Source: Torymus aiolomorphi
Lineage: Eukaryota > Arthropoda > Insecta > Hymenoptera > Torymidae
DNA: 64,000 nt
Reading direction: 5' to 3'
NCBI GenBank assembly: GCA_036365515.1
Contig: CM070874.1
Location: 20,712,209 to 20,776,208 of the forward strand
Within the stretch, counting starts at the first letter, position 1. Each line of letters opens with the position of its first letter. The position numbers and the translations under genes are program-made. Below are positions 11,948 to 20,149 of the stretch, in pieces. The notes below the pieces were generated by a model. It worked only from the letters and a program-made list of their open reading frames with translations. It had not been told where the DNA came from and ran no database searches.

Positions 11948-12466
11948 TCAGGTCATCATCAAAATTCGTTTTTTTATTAAATGCTCAGTACAAACTCGAT
12001 TGCCATTTGGAATAAAGATTTGCATTTCTTTGAAACATTGCAGTCTTGCAGTCAATGGTACACATGGCAAGTTATTTTTGTTTCTACAAACGCAACATGC
12101 TGTATGAGAAATCATAGTTCTTTTGAGGGGCAACTCGGTGGAAGGATTTTTTTCTACAGTTGGTTTTAATACTACCTCAAAAACGCTCCCTGAACTCTGA
12201 GAGCTGGGTATTTCCGAGCTTGACTGCGAACTCATTGGCTGACTTTGATCACTGGTTGAAGGTTCTACTTTTCGTGTCTCAAAAAAAACAAGTCTTCTAC
12301 ATTTATCGCAAAGTTTAAACCCAATGTCAACATTATCTACATTTAACAGCTCACAAACTGCTTCGACTTCACTAGCTGAATTAATGATCTTAATCTGAGC
12401 TGATATTTTACTGAGATTTCGCTTGAAGCAGTTGCAACATTGATCAGTATCATCAAACTCATCCAT
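11948..12466 (-). pseudogene. N-terminal zinc-binding part of the same transposase, frameshifted
   Basis: 172 codons opening MDEFDDTDQCCNC. Two Cys-pair motifs (CCNC near 10-13 and CDKC near 54-57) and a second cluster, CCVC...CVP...CF...IFIPNGNRVCTEHL, near residues 124-164, look like DNA-binding zinc modules; the last resembles the end of THAP-type fingers, but I would not insist. A Ser/Gln-rich linker separates them. The frame closes just after a run of seven T (plus strand 11969-11975), and the next frame is open straight into the DDE part with no stop, so a one-base slip in that run divides what was one gene of roughly 700 codons. Start 12466 is the first Met and is well placed. Confidence 0.7.
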
Positions 12467-13058
12467 GTTCGATGTAAAAACTAAACTGGAGAATATTTAG
12501 GATATATTATGGGATCATGAATATAATTACACAAAATATCTGTGATCTTTAAACAGTTACTTGTGTAATAATCAATCTTTTTTAAAGATAAGCCATTATG
12601 TAATTATCACAAAATTAATGAATGGTAAAAAATTAAATATTTCTTGAAATGTGGACTGTATTCTGTTTTTTGTTAGGTATTGTCCGAAATTGAGATGACG
12701 ATCTATTCTAATTGACTCGAAAGTACAAATATAGACATAGATAATTTAAGCAAAACGAAACCTTATATAGAGACGGTTCTCTATTAAGAGAGAGCTTTTA
12801 AATACACTTCTTTTAACGCACACCTTTGTAAGAATGAGATTATCTATATATAAATACTTTTTTGGCAACTTGCTTGCGGAAAGCTAAGCAACATCTAGTG
12901 ATTACAATCCCATACAATCACTAAAAAAAAGAGATATGTTCTTAATTATTTATAATATTGTTTAAAACCTGGACCATTATTATTATCAATTTCCTTTAAT
13001 ATTAACTACTATTAAAATACTATTACAATACTAATAACATGTTGTGAAATTATATAGT
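12467..13058. other. AT-rich spacer upstream of the transposase gene
   Basis: No gene seen. It should contain the transposase promoter (minus strand) but no TATA/Inr pair stands out. It ends at the 9-bp duplicated target of the nested foldback. Confidence 0.5.
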
Positions 13059-13067
13059 GCAATATTT
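13059..13067. repeat. 9-bp target duplication, left (GCAATATTT)
   Basis: GCAATATTT precedes the terminal GACGGT of the foldback; the identical 9-mer follows the right terminus at 23430-23438 in the same orientation. Confidence 0.85.
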
Positions 13068-13289
13068 GACGGTATCTATTCGGACCCCTCCCGTGTAATT
13101 TTCCGTGTCCCGTAGAAAGTGCCGTGCAAAAAATTATACAAAAGATAAGGTTTCCGTTATCTTCCGTGTGTCTTGGTTATCTTTTATCTTCCGTCTCGTT
13201 CCCTTTCCAATCTCCGTAAAGATCCGTTCTCGATCAATAGAAACAGAATGCGGTCCGTAGGATTCCGTGTATCAGCAGTGTGATTCCGT

Positions 13290-14800
13290 AGCATGATAGT
13301 CAGGGAAAAATTGCGACCGTAATGTGCTGTAAATCGTCCGTGCCATTCCGTAGCATGATAAAATCAGGGAAAAATTGCGGCCGTAATGTTCCGTAAATCG
13401 GCCGTGTGATTCCGTAGCATGATAAAGTCAGGGAAAAATTGCGGCCGTAATGTTCCGTAAATCAGCCGTGTGATTCCGTAGCATGACAAAGTCAGGGAAA
13501 AATTGCGGCCATAATGTTCCGTAAATCGGCCGTGTGATTCCGTAGCATGATAAAGTCAGGGAAAAATTGCGGCCGTAATGTTCCGTAAATCGACCGTGTG
13601 ATTCCGTAGCATGATAAAGTCAGGGAAAAATTGCGGCCATAATGTTCCGTAAATCGGCCGTGTGATTCCGTAGCACGATAAAGTCAGGGAAAAATTGCGG
13701 CCGTAATGTTCCGTAAATCGGCCGTGTCATTCCGTAGCATGATAAAGTCAGGGAAAAATTGCGGCCGTAATGGTCCGTAAATCGGCCGTGTGATTCCGTA
13801 GCATGATAAAGTCAGGGAAAAATTGCGGCAGTAATGGTCCGTAAATCGGCCGTGTGATTCCGTAGCATGATAAAGTCAGGGAAAAATTGCGGCCGTAATG
13901 TTCCGTAAATCAGCCGTGTGATTCCGTAGCACGATAAAGTCAGGGATAAATTGCGGTCTGGATGTTCCGTAAATCGGCCGTAACATTCCGTACAATCATA
14001 AGATCAGGAAAAAATTGCAGCCGTGAGGTTCCGTAAATCAGCCGTGTGATTCCGTAACATGATAAAGTCACGGAAAAATTGCGGCAGTGGGATTCCGTAC
14101 ATCAGCCGTAACATTCCGTATTTCCTGAATCATAAGATCAGGAAACAATTGCAGCCGTGAGATTTCGTAAATCAGCCGCGTGATTCCGTAACATGATAAA
14201 GTCACGGAAAAATTGCGGCAGTGGGATTCCGTATATCAGCCGTAGCATTCCGTAGAATCATAAGATCAGGAAAAAATTGCAGCCGTGAAATTCCGTAAAT
14301 CAGCCGTGTGATTCCGTAACATGATAAAGTCACGGAAAAATTGCGGCAGTGGGATTCCGTATATCAGCCATAGCATTCCGTAGAATCATAAGATCAGGAA
14401 AAAATTGCAGTCGTGAGGTTCCGTTAATCAGCCGTGTGATTCCGTAACATGATAAAGTCACGGAAAAATTGCAGCAGTAGGATTCCGTATATCAAATATA
14501 ACATTCCGCAGCATACTAAAGGAAAGTCAGGGAAAAATTGCGAGCGTGGGATTCCGTATATCAGCCGTAACATTTCGTAGCATAATAAAATTAGGGAAAA
14601 CTTGCAGGACATTCCGTAGAATAAATAGAGCTAGGGAATACTCGCGCCGTAAGCGGCCGTATATTAACCGTGAGATTCCGTAGAATAAATAAAACCAGGG
14701 AATACTGGCGCCGTGGTTTGACGTGTATCAGCCGTGTGTTTCTGGAGAATAAATATTGATAAGAATAATAGTTTCCCGAAATTGACAGCGTACTACTCCC
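13290..14800 (+). repeat. 64-bp satellite array, left arm
   Basis: About 23 units of a 64-bp monomer (GCGG spacing 13441, 13505, 13569) containing CCGTAGCATGATAAAGTCAG and AAAAATTGCGGCCGTAATG. Early units are homogeneous; units after about 13930 are a diverged pair type (AAGATCAGGAAAAAATTGCA alternating with TCACGGAAAAATTGCGGCA). The recurrent TTCCGTA box occurs about twice per unit. Confidence 0.92.
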
Positions 14801-15257
14801 ATTTATCCAGTTGTAAATCATTTCTATATTTAAGATTTAATAATTTCTACATTATGACTTTGAATTGTGAGATGTTTCTACACGAAGCGTAGTGAGTTGC
14901 CGCTCTCAAGGTGCGCAAAGCTGATCATTCCCATGAATCGGAAATTCCCTCCCGAGTCTAGGGCACGGTTATTCTCGGAACGGAGGTGCGCAAGGTTCGA
15001 CTTTTTGTCTCTTAGGAGAAAACATTGAAAATAGATGGAGGTTTTTTACTACTTTGATTCGGGAACATTTTATTTCAATATCTTTCGAGTAAAAAGTCTT
15101 CTCCAGTGGGAGTAAATTACGTCTATTTTTGGAGTCTTTCCAATTCCGATTTCAGATAGAACGACTCCAATAACTCGTTGGAACATTTCGAATCTATTTC
15201 ATTTACGTGTGGGTTGTAAATGAATTTTTCAATTACTACGTCTGTACCAATTCTCTA

Positions 15258-15285
15258 CCCGGACTAGCTCAGACGGTAGAACATG
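15258..15285 (+). other. tRNA-Lys-like 5' half (A-box fragment), left arm
   Basis: CCCGGACTAGCTCAGACGG then TAGAACATG closely resembles the first 28 bases of eukaryotic tRNA-Lys(CUU), including the D-arm A box, but no anticodon arm, T arm or B box follows. It looks like the relic of a tRNA-derived SINE. The mirror copy is at 19647-19676. Not a functional tRNA. Confidence 0.45.
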
Positions 15286-15434
15286 TATGCAAGTATCATT
15301 GCGATAGATAAAGAGGAAAGAACAAACGAACTAACAAGATGTTGGCTGTAATTTTTGTTATCATATTCGAATGGTATGGCCCAAGGGAAATTTTGGGCTA
15401 ATTTAATTTTCTATATTAATAATTTTCTTTTTAT

Positions 15435-15779
15435 TTATTTAACATTACAGAAAATTCTACAAGTCGTCATCGTTATCGCCATTGTCATCGGATGAAAATG
15501 AGAACTGAATAACGATCTCGTGTGGGTTTTTTCTGGGACCAAACGTAGCCTGATGGGAAGCTCGACGTATTCAGGGACTATCACTTGGAAGGCCTCTGCC
15601 CTCGTAAAGACTCTGCCCTCGTAAACGAGATAGCCAAATCCCCAAAGGTAAATTGCCGCAATAGCTTTTTCTGCCAAAATGGAATTGTAACCCGTATATA
15701 ATAGAGAGAAAGAGATTATAAGTTTTATCTGAAACAATACCATTTTTACATCAGCAGACCAAGAGAAACCGCTATTCAT
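15435..15779 (-). CDS. small gene A of the foldback (left copy), unknown function
   Basis: 114 codons opening MNSGFSWSADVK. It has a hydrophobic stretch ISFSLLYTGYNS (about 22-33), then KAIAAIYLWGFGYL and the box FTRAEAFQVIVPEYVELP (about 58-75), and ends VPEKTHTRSLFSSHF plus a short tail. The LLxTGYxS and RAExxxVxVPEYxE blocks are shared with gene B in the same arm, so A and B are paralogues. An AATAAA lies within about 10 bases after the stop on the minus strand. The right-arm twin at 19158-19502 differs by only a few residues, which suggests constraint or arm-to-arm conversion. No family recognised; coding status is likely but not proven. Confidence 0.5.
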   Translation of the reverse strand: MNSGFSWSADVKMVLFQIKLIISFSLLYTGYNSILAEKAIAAIYLWGFGYLVYEGRVFTRAEAFQVIVPEYVELPIRLRLVPEKTHTRSLFSSHFHPMTMAITMTTCRIFCNVK

Positions 15780-16335
15780 GCATACATGACCACCTACTTA
15801 CTCATCTACTTATCACCCTACCTCGTTACCTATATACTTACCTACCTACCTACTTCCCTACCTACCTTCTAAAAATTTATCTACAAAAAGAAAACTGGTT
15901 ATATTGGGGTAAAGGTGAAGGATATCACTTAAAAATCAAAATACTACGTATCTTGTATCAATACCTCCACAGTGACATAGAAAAATAATTTTTTTTTATG
16001 TTTTCAGTCCCTCGTTGAACCAAATGATCGTAATTTCAGTGATGAAAATTGAGAAAAATAATGAGTGGGGCGCTGAGGGGGGGGGGGGCTACGATTCCTT
16101 CAAATTTCTTAAAAATAATGACATTTTTACGTTATTTGCAGGGGGTTCTGAGGGGGCGAAAAAGGGGGAGACGTGGCGTGGGGGGGCTGAGTCGTAAGCT
16201 TTTGATTACAAATATATAATATAGGAATATATATATATATAACTCACATGCTATCAATGTTCTCCGCTAGGTGGCGTATCTACAAATCTAGGCCATCTGG
16301 GAAACTCGCAAGTGGCAGGAGTTATCTTCGATTAG

Positions 16336-16343
16336 TATATAAG
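16336..16343 (+). promoter_or_regulatory. TATA box upstream of small gene B (left copy)
   Basis: TATATAAG preserved at the mirrored site as TGTATAAG (18572-18579, minus strand). A CT-rich leader follows (16383-16445), GA-rich in the mirror at 18490-18536. The gene B Met codons lie about 150-230 bp downstream. Confidence 0.5.
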
Positions 16344-16483
16344 AGACGAGTAAATCATGAACACGTGTATCGGCAGATGCACTATCTTTCTCTTTCTCTC
16401 CCTTCCTTTCTCCCTCCCTTTCTCTCTCTCTTTCGCTATCTCTGTTTCTTGCATGTATGCGCATGCATAAATAGCTGCTTCTC

Positions 16484-16849
16484 TTGATCTGCCGATGTCA
16501 AAAAGGTATTGAACCAAGTAAAACTTATATCTCTTTCTTTCTGTTACATACAGGTTACAGTTCCATGTCGCTATCTAAAAGAATTGTGGGATATGTCTTT
16601 GCGAATCTCTCGATCCCGGCTATCTGGTATATGAGGGCAGAATCATTGCGGGTGAGAGTCCCTGAATACGGCGAGAATGTCCGCTACCTCGGTCCCAGAA
16701 GACCCCCCTCCCCCGAGATCGTGCCGCTATCTTCTTTCGATGACGATGACGATGACGTGTCATCATCGTCATCGGATGATACCACCACCGATGACGACAA
16801 TGACGACCATCACAGCAGTGGATTCGGCAGCGCGGAAGGGGACCAATAA
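16484..16849 (+). CDS. small gene B of the foldback (left copy), acidic tail, unknown function
   Basis: 121 codons from the first Met, but the better start may be the Met at 16565 (MSLSKRIVGYVFANL), which the mirror copy also uses. Core: IWYMRAESLRVRVPEYGENV then LGPRRPPSPEIVPL, followed by a tail of Asp/Ser runs (about residues 86-112) made of GAT/TCA-type triplet repeats, ending SSGFGSAEGDQ. The RAESLRVRVPEY block matches gene A. Just before the core, AAAAG|GTATTG (16507) and TTACATACAG|G (about 16555) could be donor and acceptor of a very short (about 48-nt) intron. AATAAA at 16872-16877 follows the stop closely. Function unknown. Confidence 0.5.
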   Translation: MICRCQKGIEPSKTYISFFLLHTGYSSMSLSKRIVGYVFANLSIPAIWYMRAESLRVRVPEYGENVRYLGPRRPPSPEIVPLSSFDDDDDDVSSSSSDDTTTDDDNDDHHSSGFGSAEGDQ

Positions 16850-16969
16850 TAGTATTCTGTAATGTTTCATAAATAAAAAAAAATCAATATAGCAAATTAA
16901 TTTGACTTTAAATGTCCCTTTGCACCACACCATTCGAATATGGTAACAATTTTTTTTGCTCTTTATTTT

Positions 16970-17175
16970 AAACTTTTTCTTTATCTCGTCTAATACTTAA
17001 CACTAGTATTACTTTTTCAGCGGACAATTCATTCGTTCTCAACTAAAAGTCGTCACCCATAAGCATCTTGCCCCTACCTACTGCTTCATTGATTTTGAGG
17101 AAACGTGAATCGGAGCAGTCCAGAAGCCAAGGTTTCGGCATTAAGCTTGACTCTCGCCTCTCCTGAACCTAGAAA
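16970..17175 (-). pseudogene. broken mirror copy of small gene C
   Basis: Reverse complement of 17760-17957 with one extra A (around TTTCCTCAAAATCAATG) that shifts the frame and other changes (CTCCTGAACCTAG for CTTCTGGACCTAG). The intact form is at 17736-17957. Confidence 0.6.
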
Positions 17176-17735
17176 TAATTTTACTAGGATAACCAGGTCA
17201 CTGTAAAACGGAGACTGATTTTTCAAAACTCTACATCGATTCTCAACGCGGAGTCCACGAGATAGGAATTTTTTACGCGCATAACCGAAATAAGACCTTT
17301 TTCTACGCGAAATCGAAAGATACGACTTTTTTCTACGCGAAGTCGAGATAGGAGTTTCTTACGCGTAAAGCTGAGATAGGACTTTTTTCCACTCGACGTC
17401 GAGATAGGACTTTATTTGACGCGACGTCGAGATAGAACTTTTTCCACATGAAGGCCAGATAGGACTTTCTTTCTTCCAGACGACGAGATCATGTTCACAA
17501 GTCTTATTTCGATTGGCAAAGATGTAAGAACTAATGAACGAACAAACGAACGATCGAACGAACGAACGAGTTCTTCTTCTTCTTTCTTTTGGAATAGCGC
17601 TGGTTGGACTAAAATTGTGCTCTGTTCCATCATTATTTCGGCTTTGCGCGTAAGAAAGCCCTATTTCGGGGACTCCGCATTGAGAATCGCTGTAGAGTTT
17701 TAAAAAATCAATTTCCGTTTTAAAGTGGCCTGGTT

Positions 17736-17957
17736 ATGCTAGTGAAATTATTTCTAGGTCCAGAAGAGGCGAGAGTCAAGCTTAATGCCGAAACCTTGGC
17801 TTCTGGACTGCTCCGATTCACGTTTCCCCAAATCAATGAAGCAGTAGGTAGAGGTAATATGCTTACGGGTGAAGACTATAACTTGAGAACAAACGAGTTG
17901 TCTGCTGAAAAAGTAATACTAGTGTTAAGTATTATTCGAGATAAGGAAAAAGTTTAA
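17736..17957 (+). CDS. small gene C near the centre of the foldback, unknown function
   Basis: 73 codons; content runs LFLGPEEARVKLNAETLAS, then LRFTFPQINEAVGRG, then LSAEKVILVLSIIRDKEKV and stop, with AATAAAG 3 bases later. TTATTTCTAG|G just before GPEEARV (about 17757) looks like a splice acceptor, so the listed Met may be intronic and this may be the last exon of a longer gene whose upstream part I cannot locate. The left-arm counterpart is frameshifted. No family recognised. Confidence 0.4.
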   Translation: MLVKLFLGPEEARVKLNAETLASGLLRFTFPQINEAVGRGNMLTGEDYNLRTNELSAEKVILVLSIIRDKEKV

Positions 17958-18087
17958 AATAAAGAGCAAAAAAAATGTTACCATATTCGAATGGTGTGTT
18001 GAGAAGGGAAATTTAAAGTCAAATTAATTTTCTATATTAATTTTTTTTTTATTTATGAAACATTACAGAATACTATTATTGGTCCCC

Positions 18088-18360
18088 TTACTCGATGCCG
18101 AATCCACTGCTATGATGGTCGTCGTTGTCATCATCGGTGGTGGTATCATCCGATGACGATGATGACATGTCATCGTCATCGGATGAATATAGCTGCACGA
18201 TCTCGGGGGAGGGGGGTCTTCTGGGACCAAGGTAGCCATGATGGACATTCTCCTCATATTCGGGGACTCTTACCCGCAATGCCTCTCTCCTCATATACCA
18301 GATAGCCTGGATCGAGAGATTCGCAAAGACATATCCCGCAATTCTTTCAGATAACGACAT
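18088..18360 (-). CDS. small gene B of the foldback (right copy)
   Basis: 90 codons from MSLSERIAGYVFANL, homologous to 16565-16849: IWYMRREALRVRVPEYEENV, LGPRRPPSPEIVQL, then a shorter Asp/Ser tail ending SSGFGIE. The tail is shorter by several triplets and the last residues differ because of a small deletion near the stop. Upstream on the minus strand the same ACATACAG|G acceptor and AG|GTATTG donor-like pair is kept (about 18370-18420), as is the TATA-like box at 18572-18579. Retention of the frame in both arms supports coding. Function unknown. Confidence 0.5.
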   Translation of the reverse strand: MSLSERIAGYVFANLSIQAIWYMRREALRVRVPEYEENVHHGYLGPRRPPSPEIVQLYSSDDDDMSSSSSDDTTTDDDNDDHHSSGFGIE

Positions 18361-18490
18361 GGAACTGTAACCTGTATGTAACAGAAAGAAAGAGATATAA
18401 GTTTAACTTGGTTCAATACCTTCTTCACATCAGCAGATCAAGAGAAGCAGCTATTCATGCATACGCATACATGCAAGCAACAGAGATAGC

Positions 18491-18494
<4 letters not shown>

Positions 18495-18536
<42 letters not shown>
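18495..18536 (+). repeat. GA microsatellite in the gene B leader
   Basis: About 20 GA units between the TATA-like box and gene B (right copy); the left copy has a shorter, interrupted CT tract at 16383-16445. Confidence 0.9.
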
Positions 18537-18538
<2 letters not shown>

Positions 18539-19157
18539 CTGCCGATGCACGTGTTAATGGTTTACTCGTCTCTTATACACTAATCGAAGATAACTCCTGC
18601 CACTTGCGAGTTTCTCAGATGGCCGAGATTTGTCGATACGCCACCTAGCGGAGAACATTGATAGCGTGTGAGATATATATATCTTCCTATATTATATATT
18701 TGTAATCAAAAGCTTACGATTCAGCCCCCCCCCCCCCCCCCACGCCGCTCCTCATCCCCTTTTCGCCCCCTTAGAACCCCATGCAAATAACGTGAAAATG
18801 TGATTACTTATACATTATTTTTAAGAAATTTGAACGAATCGTAGCCCCCCTCTCCTCCCTCAGCAACCCACTCATTATTTCTCTCAATTTTCATCACTGA
18901 AATTTAAGATCATTTGAGTTAACGAAGGGCTGAAAACATAAAAAAAAATTATTTTTCTACGTCACTGTGGAGGTATTGATACTAGACACGTAGTATTTTG
19001 ATTTTTAAGTTATATCCTTCACCTTTACCCGAATATAACCAGTTTTCTTTTTTTGGATAAATTTTTAGAAGGTAGGTAGGGAAGTAGGTAGGTAGGTAAC
19101 TATATAGATAACGAGGTAGGTTGATAAGTAGATGAGTAAGTAGGTGGTCATGTATGC

Positions 19158-19502
19158 ATGAATAGCGGTTTCTCTTGGTCTGCTGATGTAAAAATGGTAC
19201 TGTTTCAGATAAAACGTATAATCTCTTTCTCTCTATTATATACGGGTTACAATTCCATTTTGGCAGAAAAAGCTATTGCGGCAATTTACCTTTGGGGATT
19301 TGGCTATCTCGATTACGAGGGCAGAGGCTTTACGAGGGCAGAGGCCTTAAGAGTGATAGTCCCTGAATACGTGGAGCTTCCCATTAAGCTACGTTTGGTC
19401 CCAGAAAAAACCCACACGAGATCGTTATTCAGTTCTCATTTTCATCAGATGACAATGGCGATAATGATGACGACTTGTAGAATTTTCTCTAATGTTAAAT
19501 AA
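19158..19502 (+). CDS. small gene A of the foldback (right copy)
   Basis: 114 codons, same length as the left copy at 15435-15779 with about nine residue differences (for example K for L in VKMVLFQIKR, LDYEGRG for LVYEGRV, ALRVIVPEY for AFQVIVPEY). The ALRVIVPEY form is closer to gene B (SLRVRVPEY). AATAAA occurs within 10 bases after the stop. Equal length in both arms despite substitutions argues that the frame has been selected, at least until recently. No function assigned. Confidence 0.52.
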   Translation: MNSGFSWSADVKMVLFQIKRIISFSLLYTGYNSILAEKAIAAIYLWGFGYLDYEGRGFTRAEALRVIVPEYVELPIKLRLVPEKTHTRSLFSSHFHQMTMAIMMTTCRIFSNVK

Positions 19503-19646
19503 ATAAAAAGAAAATTATTAATATAGAAAATTAAATTAGCCCAAAATTTCCCTTGGGCCATACCATTCGAATATGATAACAAAAATTACAGCCAACATCT
19601 TGTTAGTTCGTTCGTCCTTTCTTCTATCGCAATGATACTTGCATAC

Positions 19647-19676
19647 ATGTTCTACCGTCTGAGCCAGTCCGGGTAG
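19647..19676 (-). other. tRNA-Lys-like 5' half, right arm
   Basis: Reverse-strand mirror of 15258-15285, with GGCTC for AGCTC in the A box. Not a complete tRNA. Confidence 0.4.
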
Positions 19677-20149
19677 AGAATTGGTACAGACATAGTAAAC
19701 GAAAAATTCATTTACAACCCACACGTAAATGAAATAGATTCGAAATGTTCCAACGAGTTATTGGAGTCGTTCTATCTGAAATCGGAATTGTAAAGACTCC
19801 AAAAATAGGCGTAATTTACTCCCAAAGAAGAAGGCTTTTTACTCGAAAGATATTGAAATAAAATGTTCCCGATCAAAGTAGTAAAAAACCTCCATCTATT
19901 TTCAACGTTTTCTCCTAAGAGACAAAAAGTCGAACCAAGCGCACCTCCGTTCCGAGAATGGCCGTGCCCTAGACTCGGGAGGGAATCTCCGATTCATGGG
20001 AATGATCAGCTTTGCGCACCTTGAGAGCGGCAACTCACTACGCTTCGTGTAGAAACATCTCACAATTCAAAGTCATAATGTAGAAATTATTAAACCTTAA
20101 ATATATAAATGATTTACAACTGGATAAATGGGAGTAGTACGCTGTCAAT

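Larger units (their letters stand above)
14821..17460. repeat. unique part of the left arm of the giant foldback
   Basis: Pairs in reverse with about 17500-20110. It carries small gene A (15435-15779, minus), a (CCTA)n-rich block (15790-15870), a G-run (16079-16089), small gene B (16484-16849, plus), a broken gene C copy (about 16970-17170, minus) and near the centre about seven copies of a ~32-bp unit around ACGCG...GAGATAGGACTTTTT (17250-17470). Confidence 0.85.
17500..20110. repeat. unique part of the right arm of the giant foldback
   Basis: Mirror of 14821-17460. Carries gene C (17736-17957, plus), gene B copy (18088-18360, minus), GA tract (18495-18536), C-run (18726-18741), GGTA-rich block (19070-19145), gene A copy (19158-19502, plus) and the tRNA-Lys-like fragment (19647-19676). 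Differences from the left arm are scattered substitutions and short indels, so the arms are similar but not freshly homogenised. Confidence 0.85.

Noticed and set aside
13290..14800. Regular 64-bp units that could suggest a CRISPR array
   Set aside because: No repeat-spacer alternation: the full 64 bp is repeated. Eukaryotic context, no cas genes.
15258..15285. Functional tRNA-Lys gene
   Set aside because: Only the 5' half is present; no anticodon stem, T arm or B box follows.
16015..16197. Gly-rich 60-codon frame in the left arm
   Set aside because: Caused by G-runs; the mirrored place in the right arm (18720-18900) is C-rich and not open in the same way.
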